Shown here piece after piece: positions 40,023-47,822 of a DNA stretch of 64,000 nucleotides. Location of the stretch: positions 186,001-250,000 of the forward strand of contig JACRDN010000019.1 in assembly GCA_016218575.1 (NCBI GenBank), read 5' to 3'. This DNA is from Elusimicrobiota bacterium (GTDB lineage: Bacteria > Elusimicrobiota > Elusimicrobia > UBA1565 > UBA9628). The translations under genes were made by a program, and so were the position numbers. Positions within the stretch are counted from its first letter, which is position 1. Each line of letters opens with the position of its first letter. Below the pieces are notes generated by a model. The model worked only from the letters and a program-made list of their open reading frames with translations. It made no database searches and was not told the DNA's origin.

Positions 40023-42671
40023 ATGGACGACAAAGAGAAGGACAAGGAAGAGAAAAAGACCGGGCTGCCCCTTCCCTCTTTGAAGGGCTCCACCAAGCCC
40101 GGCGTTCCGGGAGGCGCTCCCCAGATCCCTTCCCTCAAGGACGCGACCAATCCCTCCACCTCCCGCTTCAAGGGCTTCGGCCTCGGCGGGAGCACCTTGA
40201 GCGAGCGCCTCAAATCTTTCAAGAAGAAAGATTTAGCCTTCATTTTGGCGGGCTTGGGCGTTCTTCTCATGGCGCCCTTGGCCGAGCATTTCCTCATGAG
40301 CCCGTCGAACGAAAACGGGGCCTTCAAGGAGGGTTGGGGATTCCGGGACGGGGTCGGGGGCTTTGGCAAGGGGGGATCTCCCTACGAGCCGGGGATCACC
40401 GGGCTTTCCCCGGGGAACCTGGTGGGCGGGGGCTCGGACGTCATCACCCCCTTGAACGTGCGCGACCCTTCCGCCTTGGTCCTGGGCCCAGGAGCCACCC
40501 AGCAGCCCCCGGCGGGTGCCGTGACACCCCCGCCCTCGGAGGCTCCGCCCAAGGATGACTGGAAGAAGACCTTAAAGGACGCGGCCAACGCGGCCGGCGG
40601 GGCCGGGGGCCGGCCGAGCCTGCCCGTGCCCAAGATCAATTTCGCGGGGCCGGCCTTGCGGGGCCTGGGCGGCGGAGGCGGCGGAGGGACCGGGGCGAGC
40701 TATTCCTTGGCCCCGATCTCGGCGGCCAACGTCCCCAACAAGGCGGCGGGAAGCAACTCCTTGACCAACGTCCGGCCGGTGCAGGGCTTTAAGGGCGCTG
40801 CCGGCGCCCGGGGGCTCACCAGCGGCCATCCGGGCAATTTGGAGGAGCTCAAGAAAAACGCGGGCTCCCAGGGCACCGATTTCAACCGCGGCGGTTCCGC
40901 GGCCACCGCGCTCGAGCAGGCCGCCAACCGCGCCATGGGCCAGGGCAGCGACGGCCAAGGGGGTGCTGGCGAGCAGGGCCGCGGCGGCGAGGACAAGGGT
41001 AACAAGGAGAACCAGGACAAGGCTGCCAAGTCCACCGGGGATTCTTTGGATTTCCTCCTCAGGAAATCCCGCCTCGAGAAGGAGCTCGACCTCGAGTTCA
41101 AGAAGCGCGAGAAGCGCGAGATGTTTCCCATCGAGCTGCAGCAGAAGTTCATCGAGAAGCTCGCCATGGCCCCGGCGGATGCGTTGGCGGAGTTTGTGAA
41201 GGGCGCGATTAAGGATGCTGGCGTCGCGGCGGGAGCTTCAGCGATTTACAAGTGTCCAAATGGCTCTAAGTTTAAAAAAGATGAAGTCAAACCTAACTGT
41301 AATACTGAGGAAAATCGAAAAAGTCCTTGTATTTTGGCAAAGAAGGATGGGCAGTACACAATTTCTGTTGGGGGGACACAAATTACAGGCTGTTACCTTG
41401 ATTCGGGGGATGCCGATGATTCCAAAGGGCCTCCTCAAACAGACCCCTCGGTTGGCGGTATGAATCCTGGTTCATCTGAAACTGTTAATAAGACTTTTGA
41501 AGAGGACTGTAAGGCTCTCGCGCTTTGGACCCAGGAAAAAATAGCTGGTGGTAAATCTGGTGTGATTTATAATGATGTCCAAAAGGCCGGCAGTGATTAT
41601 GCACTTGCTATCCGCGAGCTTGTCGCCGCAAGTTGGGGTCTTTCTGGGGCAAGGAAAACTGGAACCATCCCAAGTTGCGTTTCCTCTAATAACGATGATT
41701 ATTCACAAGAGGTGCTTCTCCCAGGCTGGAATATTCAAGAGAGGCTTAGGGAAATTGAGAGAACGCTTATTGGCAAGCCTGATGGGGCGTTGAGGAGGCT
41801 TACCGATGTTTCGATCTTGGCTACGGCAGCTCACACTCAATTGGTTAATATTGAGGATGGCCAAAAGGCGGATTTGGAGAAAAAGGACGCTGATATGTCT
41901 TTAGCATTAGGCGTAATTGATTCCGCTACTGCGGTTCCAACTCAAGAACAAAAGAATGAAGTAAAGGTTGCTGCAGAGGCAATTGTTTCTTTGACAGTGG
42001 AGGCCTCTGCTGTAAAAAAACTTATTGATGAGATGCAAGTGACATATAAAGCGATGACAAAGACAGATTCGCCAGTAACCTCGGCAAAGCTCGCTAACGC
42101 TAAAAAAGAATTGCCTGCTCTAGGAGATGCTCTTAAAAAAGTGGGAAGTCATATTGAGGCAGCGACTGCTGCAGGCAAAAGGGCCCAAGAATTCCAAAAA
42201 AAATTTTCTGGGAATAAGGATTTGGAAGGCTATTATAAGCAAGGAGAGGCATTAAACACAAAAATCTTACAGCAAAGCGAACAGATTGATATAATAACAG
42301 CTCAATATGAGAAATTCCGCAGAACAAATATGCTGGCAGCTGTAGAGAATGCTAAGTATAATGAAATAAATGCGGTCGTTAAAGAGAATGGCAAGACATT
42401 TGAAGCTATTCTAGATGATAAAGATGATAAAGTAAACGCTAAGAAGTTGGGCGTGACTGCCAGGAAGATAAGCGAAAAAGTTGGGGCGTTGTCGGCACTT
42501 CCAAACGGGGGCGTGCACTTCAAGGGAGAATTTGACACACAAATGACTCAAACTCAAGGCAGTATTAGAAGTGTGGGTGCGGAGATTTCTGGATATAAGA
42601 AAACCAATGAATTTAACGCCAATGACATAGAGCGACGAGGTATAGCCTTGGGGCTTGGTTTGAATCCGTAA
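40023..42671 (+). CDS. Large mosaic protein with array-type N-terminus and AT-rich coiled-coil C-terminus, member 7
   Basis: The 882-residue protein has an acidic/basic head (DDKEKDKEEKKTGLPLPSLK), a membrane helix (about 73-90), a G/A/P linker with NRAMGQGSDGQGGAGEQGRG near 300 and a K/E-rich helix near 350. The last 490 residues are a hydrophilic domain with three Cys and then mostly coiled coil. At about 41200 the DNA changes within a few codons from about 70 % GC to clearly lower GC with A/T-ending codons, with no break in the frame. This suggests the two halves have different origins. The C-terminal half has no recognised domain. Confidence 0.75.
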   Translation: MDDKEKDKEEKKTGLPLPSLKGSTKPGVPGGAPQIPSLKDATNPSTSRFKGFGLGGSTLSERLKSFKKKDLAFILAGLGVLLMAPLAEHFLMSPSNENGAFKEGWGFRDGVGGFGKGGSPYEPGITGLSPGNLVGGGSDVITPLNVRDPSALVLGPGATQQPPAGAVTPPPSEAPPKDDWKKTLKDAANAAGGAGGRPSLPVPKINFAGPALRGLGGGGGGGTGASYSLAPISAANVPNKAAGSNSLTNVRPVQGFKGAAGARGLTSGHPGNLEELKKNAGSQGTDFNRGGSAATALEQAANRAMGQGSDGQGGAGEQGRGGEDKGNKENQDKAAKSTGDSLDFLLRKSRLEKELDLEFKKREKREMFPIELQQKFIEKLAMAPADALAEFVKGAIKDAGVAAGASAIYKCPNGSKFKKDEVKPNCNTEENRKSPCILAKKDGQYTISVGGTQITGCYLDSGDADDSKGPPQTDPSVGGMNPGSSETVNKTFEEDCKALALWTQEKIAGGKSGVIYNDVQKAGSDYALAIRELVAASWGLSGARKTGTIPSCVSSNNDDYSQEVLLPGWNIQERLREIERTLIGKPDGALRRLTDVSILATAAHTQLVNIEDGQKADLEKKDADMSLALGVIDSATAVPTQEQKNEVKVAAEAIVSLTVEASAVKKLIDEMQVTYKAMTKTDSPVTSAKLANAKKELPALGDALKKVGSHIEAATAAGKRAQEFQKKFSGNKDLEGYYKQGEALNTKILQQSEQIDIITAQYEKFRRTNMLAAVENAKYNEINAVVKENGKTFEAILDDKDDKVNAKKLGVTARKISEKVGALSALPNGGVHFKGEFDTQMTQTQGSIRSVGAEISGYKKTNEFNANDIERRGIALGLGLNP

Positions 42672-42800
42672 TTGACACTTGAGAGCGTCTATCACGCCAC
42701 ATGAGCGGTATTGGGGGTCAAGTCTTCGGATTACGTTTTATGTTCGGCATCGCGGCGCCGGCGAAGGCGGTGCACAGTCGAGCAGGCCCTCAAGCTCGGG

Positions 42801-42842
42801 CGCTGTTCATGGAACCTCCAGTGAGTTGCCTGCATTCCAGCC
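42801..42842 (+). repeat. Direct repeat left of the brnTA module
   Basis: A 42-base sequence (starting CGCTGTTCATGGAACC, ending CCTGCATTCCAGCC) recurs 820 bases downstream at 43621-43662 with 34 of 42 positions identical. The two copies bracket the hicA remnant and brnTA. Confidence 0.75.
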
Positions 42843-42847
42843 AGCAG

Positions 42848-43010
42848 TTATAAGAAGGCCAGGAATTCTTCTTTGCTTAAGCCCGCTTGATCAAGGATTG
42901 AAGGAGTCCCAGATTGCGTTTTAGTCGGCTCTCCCGTTGAGCCGCGATGTTGGCGCGCTACCGTTCTTCCCGTGCATCGTGGCGAGTATTTCGAGACAGA
43001 TTGGGAAGAG
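42848..43010 (-). pseudogene. Probable hicA toxin remnant (C-terminal end only)
   Basis: The minus strand of this gap reads SILDQAGLSKEEFLAFL and stop, the usual C-terminal helix of HicA mRNA interferases, preceded by a GRTV-like strand, but the conserved GSHR catalytic part and start are absent and the reading before the helix looks degraded. No hicB partner is visible. The rest of the gap 42672-43013 contains only the flanking repeat. Confidence 0.5.
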
Positions 43011-43013
43011 CCA

Positions 43014-43042
43014 TTGACAGGCCGGCTTAAGTCCTGTATAAT
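43014..43042 (+). promoter_or_regulatory. Consensus promoter of brnTA
   Basis: TTGACA (43014-43019), 17 bases, TATAAT (43037-43042): both boxes match the sigma70 consensus exactly. CACTATAC between -10 and start may be part of an operator. The start codon (TTG 43054) follows 11 bases later. Confidence 0.85.
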
Positions 43043-43053
43043 CCCACTATACA

Positions 43054-43368
43054 TTGGAAACGGCATTTGCTTGCGAAGGGTTTGAGTGGGATGAACACAA
43101 TGTCCGCAAGAATTGGGAAAAACATGGAGTTTCCTTCGCGGAGAGCGAGGAAATATTTTTTAACGAGCCGCTTCTTGTGGCGGAAGTGGATCGAAGCAAA
43201 ATACTGTATGGAGAACAAAGACGACTAGCTTATGGAGTCAGCAACGAAAAAAGGCCGCTTTTTATTGTGTTCACCATGAGGAATAATAAAATTAGGATTA
43301 TTTCGGCTCGGGATATGAATCGCAAGGAAAAGAAATTTTACCATGAAGAAGCGAAAAACTCCAATTAG
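43054..43368 (+). CDS. brnT: BrnT-family toxin
   Basis: The 104-residue protein has the BrnT signature at the start (FEWDEHNVRKNWEKHGVSFA, then EEIFF) and the closing RPLFIVFTMRNNKIRIISAR with RKEKKFY. BrnT is a RelE-fold ribonuclease that inhibits translation. TTG 43054 is used as the start because it is the first in-frame codon after the promoter and gives the family N-terminus. It overlaps the antitoxin by 26 bases. Confidence 0.9.
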   Translation: METAFACEGFEWDEHNVRKNWEKHGVSFAESEEIFFNEPLLVAEVDRSKILYGEQRRLAYGVSNEKRPLFIVFTMRNNKIRIISARDMNRKEKKFYHEEAKNSN

Positions 43369-43612
43369 ATTTAGAAGCGAGAAGGAAGAATTCGAGTTCT
43401 GGTCCAAGGCGGATTCAACGGACTATGTGGATCGGGCCACGCTCGTCAAGGCGCATTTCCCCGAGCTCAGGCCTACTAGCCGGCCCATTCCTTTAAGACT
43501 GCCGATCGCTCTGATCGATAGATTGAAGGTGTTGGCCCATAAAATGGATATGCCCTATCATTCGCTGATGCGAAGATGGATCGAGCAGGGGCTGCGGCGA
43601 GATTCTCGATAG
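43343..43612 (+). CDS. brnA: BrnA/CopG-type antitoxin
   Basis: The 89-residue protein has the family segment EKEEFEFWSKADSTDYVD and a C-terminal ribbon-helix-helix type sequence (IPLRLPIALIDRLKVLAHKM, then PYHSLMRRWIEQGL), which binds the operator. It is encoded downstream of and overlapping brnT, the normal order. It should neutralise BrnT and repress the promoter at 43014. Confidence 0.88.
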   Translation: MKKRKTPIRFRSEKEEFEFWSKADSTDYVDRATLVKAHFPELRPTSRPIPLRLPIALIDRLKVLAHKMDMPYHSLMRRWIEQGLRRDSR

Positions 43613-43620
43613 AGAGGGGT

Positions 43621-43662
43621 CGCTGCACGTAGAACCCTCAGTGAGTCGCCTGCATTCCTGCC
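43621..43662 (+). repeat. Direct repeat right of the brnTA module
   Basis: Second copy of the 42-base repeat at 42801-42842, ending just before the -35 box of the phd-vapC promoter. Confidence 0.75.
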
Positions 43663-43666
43663 GCTA

Positions 43667-43696
43667 TTGACAAGACACTATTATGTACATTATAAT
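43667..43696 (+). promoter_or_regulatory. Consensus promoter of phd-vapC
   Basis: TTGACA (43667-43672), 18 bases, TATAAT (43691-43696). ATG 43683 and ATG 43695 lie inside the promoter, so ATG 43707, 10 bases after the -10, is the likely start. Confidence 0.8.
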
Positions 43697-43706
43697 GACT
43701 TTACCG

Positions 43707-43931
43707 ATGACAACGATCACCTTCAGCGAGCTGAGAAACCGGGCCAAGAAGTACTTCGACGCCGTCGAACGGGGGGAGACCATCGAGGTCTGCCGCCACG
43801 GCAGGCCGGCCGCCTTCCTGATACCCGCCCGAAGGACGGGAGGGGAGCGTTGGAAAACCGCCCGCCCGATGAGGCTTTCCGGCGTTTCCCTCAGCGGAGC
43901 CATCCTCGCGGACCGCTCGGAAGGGCGTTGA
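43707..43931 (+). CDS. Phd/YefM-type antitoxin
   Basis: The 74-residue protein MTTITFSELRNRAKKYFDAV...VERGETIEVCRHGRPAAFLIP is a Phd/YefM-type fold: a beta strand, a helix pair that contacts the operator, and a C-terminal tail for toxin binding. It is followed by a PIN toxin with a TGATG overlap of one base. Such antitoxins repress their own promoter. Confidence 0.85.
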   Translation: MTTITFSELRNRAKKYFDAVERGETIEVCRHGRPAAFLIPARRTGGERWKTARPMRLSGVSLSGAILADRSEGR

Positions 43932-44359
43932 TGAGGATTTTCCTGGACTCCTCGGCCTTGGCCAAGAGGTACGTCGAGGAGCCGGGCAGCGAGGAGATTC
44001 TTAGGCTTTGCCGGGAGGCCGAGGAGATTATCCTGAGCTCCCTGTGCGTGCCGGAGATCATATCCGGCTTTGCCCGCCTAAAAAGGGAAGGGAGGCTCTC
44101 CGCCTCCCAATACCGCAAGCTCAAGCGCGAGCTCGCCGCCGACGTGGACGCCGCCACCGTGGTGGACTTGACGCCGGCCGTGATCGGCCGGGCCGTCGGC
44201 TGCCTGGAGCGCTCGCCCCTGCGCGCCTTGGACGCCATCCACGTGGCCTGCGCCTTGGAGTCCTCCTGCGGGCTCTTCGTGACGGCCGACCGCAGGCAGA
44301 GGGACGCCGCCGTTTCCTTCCACCTGCGGCTCGGGCCGAGTCTAGGCCTTTCGTCCTAA
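43931..44359 (+). CDS. vapC: VapC-type PIN-domain toxin
   Basis: The 142-residue PIN domain has the acidic residues expected for Mg-dependent RNA cleavage: Asp in IFLDSSALAKRY near residue 6, Glu in VPEIISGFAR, Asp in ALDAIHVACAL and Asp in TADRRQRDAA. A Phd-type antitoxin gene overlaps its start, giving a two-gene module. The start is ATG 43931; the frame is open further upstream but that part is the antitoxin in another frame. Confidence 0.92.
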   Translation: MRIFLDSSALAKRYVEEPGSEEILRLCREAEEIILSSLCVPEIISGFARLKREGRLSASQYRKLKRELAADVDAATVVDLTPAVIGRAVGCLERSPLRALDAIHVACALESSCGLFVTADRRQRDAAVSFHLRLGPSLGLSS

Positions 44360-44382
44360 GAAGCGGCTAGGACCTTCGGCCC

Positions 44383-44411
44383 TTGCCGGGGTCGAGCTTC
44401 GGGGGTATGAT
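44383..44411 (+). promoter_or_regulatory. Promoter of the 1118-residue exported protein gene
   Basis: TTGCCG (44383-44388), 17 bases, TATGAT (44406-44411). Unlike the promoters of the array, it leaves a leader of about 35 bases with GGAGAG (44442-44447) before ATG 44452. Confidence 0.6.
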
Positions 44412-44451
44412 ATGGGACCGTGTGCGCCAAAGCCCCTTTGTGGAGAGTGGT

Positions 44452-47400
44452 ATGAACGACAGGCGATTTTTGAAGGTCTTCCTTGCGATTTCCCTCGCTT
44501 TAGCTTTGGCCCCGCTGAAAGCCTCCTCCGAGCAGAAGCTGAAAATGGCGACGGTCTTCGTCAATGACAATAACGACACCACGGTGCGGTTCTTTTATGT
44601 AGAACGAGACGCCCTCAAGCTATTGATGTCCGGTCCGGAGCCGGAGGACGGCTCCAAGGAAAGGTACGACGGCGTTCCCGGCAGGTCCGCGCCTCTTTGG
44701 GAGAAGAGCTACAAGAGCCGCGCCGAAATGCCGACGTTGACGGCCGAAGAGGCCGCGAAAGCGCCTAAGCTGATCCGCCTTAAAGAAGGCAATAAATTTA
44801 AGCTGGTTTATTGGGCCTCCTGCGATAAATGCGGATGGAACTCCTTCCACTCCCTGGCCAGGGAGCTCACGATGCCCAAGGACGAGCCCGCGGCCAAGCC
44901 GGACAAGCCCGCCCCCGCTCCGGCCACGCCCGGCGCCAAGCCCAAGCCTAAACCCGCCCCGGCGCCGACGCCCGAGGCCAAGCCCGAGGGCGTTTCCGAC
45001 GAGATTTGGGATCTGTCCAATCACAAGCCGGCCCTGGCCGAGGCCTTGCAGAATTACGTTGCCAAGAGCAAGGACAGCTCTTTTCCAGGCAAGCTCAAGG
45101 CCGCCAGCCAGGAAAAGCGCGACGGCATCTTGAACCGCGTCCTCGCTATGCTCGACGCGGGCAAGAGCGAGAACGAGGTGCGCCAATTCCTGGCCTATGC
45201 CTCCAAAACCTTATCCGGTTCCGGCCCCGCGGCCGGCCCGGCGGGCTCTCCCGGCGGAGGGGCTCCGGCAGGGGCCAGCCCCGGCCCCGCTTCCCCCGGC
45301 CCCCAGGCGCCTCCAGCGCCGGGCAAAAAGGACACAGGAACCGGCAAGAAGGACGAGGGCAAGCAGGAAAACCCCATCAATACCTTGGCCGGGCTCTTGA
45401 AAGATCCCAAGACCCGTGATAACGTCAACCTCAGCATCGCGGAGCGCTTCTTCAACCTGACGGCCAAGCCCAGGAAGGACAAGAAGAGCTACATCACCGA
45501 CGAGGTCGCCAAGGATAAGGGCAAGGTCCTCCAGCGTCTCAAGGGCGAGATCGAGGCCTTGGTGAAATCCGACAAGGGGGCCTTGAAGGACCCGATGACG
45601 AAAGCCGAGCTTTACTTCGTGGTCGGGGCCGACAAGGAGGCTCCCTCCTGGGCCCAAGGCAACGTCATGCTCAAGAACTCCTTGAGCTCCGGCGCCAAGC
45701 TTTCCTTCCGCTCCGATTTCGACAACAAGATGGCGGATTGGACGGGTGCCGCCAAGGCCCCCGGCCAGAAGGGCCAGTATGTCGGCAAGGACGATGCCTC
45801 GAAATGGACGATCGCCTTTTTCACGGACGGCGCTTCCCAGGCCCATGCCCTTCTCAATGATCCCAGAGTCAAGAAGGAGATCGAGGATAACATCAAGAAG
45901 AACTTCCAGGGCGACAAGGAGCCCGTGCCCGGCACCCCGGACGGCGGCCAGAAGCCCGCCTTCGCCATGGGCAGCAAGCGCCCCCTCAACGTGGATGACC
46001 TCTACATCAACGGCGCCCGGACCGCCTACCTCCCCATCCCCGGCACCTACGGCAAGAAGGCCAACGGCCAGATGGATTTTGACTACCGCCGCGTGTCGCT
46101 CAAGCTGTACACGGAGGTGGTCATCGGAGCAGACGGCTACCCCGTCATGACCAATAAGGTGGATGTTGAGGATATCTCGGTCCCCGGCGACGACCACAAG
46201 CCCGGGATTTTCGGGCGGCGCCTGCCCATCCCCCAGGGCGGCACGCGCGTCGAGGACGCCAACTTCCACATTGACGACCGGGTCTCCAACAGCCACGCCT
46301 ACAAGGTGGTCTTCGAGCCCAACGGGGACATGGTTTTCACCTTGCCCGACGCCCAAATGAAGCAGGCCAAGGCCGACGCCACGAAGAGCCTTTCAGGGGA
46401 GGAGGCCGTCCAAGCGGCCAAGGACTTCGAGGCCAAATGGACGATCAAGACCAGCGTCTCCGACCTCTACAACGTCCGGCGCGAGCAGATCGCCAAGGAA
46501 GGCTGGTCTGAGGAGATCAACGGCCAGTATTTCCGGGTGTTCGGCCAGGGCGGGCCCAAAGGGGCCTGGCTCTACTACAAGGCCGACAAGAAAACAGGCC
46601 AGCTCTCGGGCACGGGCTATACCCCCGGCATGATGGCCTACGTCAACAAGGTCGGAGCCAACGGGGTCGAGATCGTCACCGATCCCCAAGCCTTGGGCTT
46701 CATTGGGAAATCCCCCAAGGACCCGACCAAGGATCAATACTATTACCAGCAGTGGAACCGTGAGGCGCAGAGGTTCGAGTACAACCCCAAGGACTTCACC
46801 GCGCCGCCCAAGGGCGAGAACACGGGCGACCCCCAGACCCCGCCGGATGGTGGGACTCAGCCGCCCGAGACTCCAGGCGATGGCGGCAATCCCCAGCCTA
46901 ATCCCGACCCCAACGGCACCACTCCGCCCCCGGCCCCTGGAGGCGGCGGCAAGCCCGCCCCAGGCGCGGGCGGCAAGAATGATCCGCAGAACCCGTCCCA
47001 GGCGCCTTCTTCGGCGACCCCGATCGAGAAATGCAACGACCCCGAGGCCTTCAGCAACGCCGGAGCCCCGCGCACCAGCAGTTTCGGCGGCAAGAAATGG
47101 TCGTATTGGGTCAACGACGACGGGATGACCTATTACTGCCTCTACGGCAACGGCTTCTTCGCCAGCCAAGGGTATCTCGCCAATATTGCCGAGACCGACA
47201 GCGAGTTGCGCGTCACCATAGTGACCGTGGAGAACCCCACGGCTGGGGTGGACCGCATCAGCCTTGAAAGCATTCGAGAGGGCGTTACCATCGCTAAACG
47301 CCAGGGACATCCCGACGTGGAGCTTCACGTCTCCGGCGTTTCCATCCATTATCTCCCCAAGAAGGGGCTTCTGGCCAAGACCGGCAAGTCGCAGGCCACC

Positions 47401-47808
47401 CAATTCTCCAAGGTGGGCTGGCTCGTGGAGGAGCGCGACAAGCGCAAGATCGGCAAGAAAAGCGAGCTCCGCGTTTATACCGACGAGAACGGCCCGGACC
47501 GGGTCAAGGCCGCCATGGCCATGCTGATCAAGAACAGCGAGGACAGCGGCGTTTTCGGTGGGGACACCAACGCTGGCAACCGCGAGAAGCTCTTCTCCTT
47601 CCTCAACCGCCACATCGCCCAGGACAAGAGCCCCCTCAAGGAAACGGCCAGGCCCCATGCCCGGATCAACCTCCATATCGACGAGCCCAGCCGCGACGGC
47701 CAGGACGTGATCGTCTACTGGAACCGCGCCACCCAGAGGACGGCCCTGCAGTGGGTCAACCCCCAGGGCGGGCCGGGCCCGCACCTGGAGGATCCGGCCG
47801 GGAAGTAG
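44452..47808 (+). CDS. Large exported protein with Pro/Ala-rich linkers, unknown function
   Basis: ATG 44452 (signal peptide LKVFLAISLALALAPLKASS) is preferred over upstream in-frame starts because GGAGAG precedes it and the promoter lies before it. The 1118-residue product has an N-terminal domain with CDKCGW, a Pro/Ala/Lys linker near 145-180, a helical region, a Gly/Pro linker near 265-310, a large central region (about 330-790), a second Gly/Pro/Asn linker near 790-850 and a beta-rich C-terminal domain (about 860-1118). Three Cys occur in the C-terminal domain. I recognise no family. Its modular, linker-joined layout suggests a secreted or surface multi-domain protein. Confidence 0.78.
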   Translation: MNDRRFLKVFLAISLALALAPLKASSEQKLKMATVFVNDNNDTTVRFFYVERDALKLLMSGPEPEDGSKERYDGVPGRSAPLWEKSYKSRAEMPTLTAEEAAKAPKLIRLKEGNKFKLVYWASCDKCGWNSFHSLARELTMPKDEPAAKPDKPAPAPATPGAKPKPKPAPAPTPEAKPEGVSDEIWDLSNHKPALAEALQNYVAKSKDSSFPGKLKAASQEKRDGILNRVLAMLDAGKSENEVRQFLAYASKTLSGSGPAAGPAGSPGGGAPAGASPGPASPGPQAPPAPGKKDTGTGKKDEGKQENPINTLAGLLKDPKTRDNVNLSIAERFFNLTAKPRKDKKSYITDEVAKDKGKVLQRLKGEIEALVKSDKGALKDPMTKAELYFVVGADKEAPSWAQGNVMLKNSLSSGAKLSFRSDFDNKMADWTGAAKAPGQKGQYVGKDDASKWTIAFFTDGASQAHALLNDPRVKKEIEDNIKKNFQGDKEPVPGTPDGGQKPAFAMGSKRPLNVDDLYINGARTAYLPIPGTYGKKANGQMDFDYRRVSLKLYTEVVIGADGYPVMTNKVDVEDISVPGDDHKPGIFGRRLPIPQGGTRVEDANFHIDDRVSNSHAYKVVFEPNGDMVFTLPDAQMKQAKADATKSLSGEEAVQAAKDFEAKWTIKTSVSDLYNVRREQIAKEGWSEEINGQYFRVFGQGGPKGAWLYYKADKKTGQLSGTGYTPGMMAYVNKVGANGVEIVTDPQALGFIGKSPKDPTKDQYYYQQWNREAQRFEYNPKDFTAPPKGENTGDPQTPPDGGTQPPETPGDGGNPQPNPDPNGTTPPPAPGGGGKPAPGAGGKNDPQNPSQAPSSATPIEKCNDPEAFSNAGAPRTSSFGGKKWSYWVNDDGMTYYCLYGNGFFASQGYLANIAETDSELRVTIVTVENPTAGVDRISLESIREGVTIAKRQGHPDVELHVSGVSIHYLPKKGLLAKTGKSQATQFSKVGWLVEERDKRKIGKKSELRVYTDENGPDRVKAAMAMLIKNSEDSGVFGGDTNAGNREKLFSFLNRHIAQDKSPLKETARPHARINLHIDEPSRDGQDVIVYWNRATQRTALQWVNPQGGPGPHLEDPAGK

Positions 47809-47822
47809 GCGTCGGAAAGCAA

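Noticed and set aside
25079-42671. Array proteins as VirB2/TrbC pilins or VirB10 of a type IV secretion system
   Set aside because: The helix number and motifs do not match, and no VirB4, VirD4 or relaxase gene is in the window.
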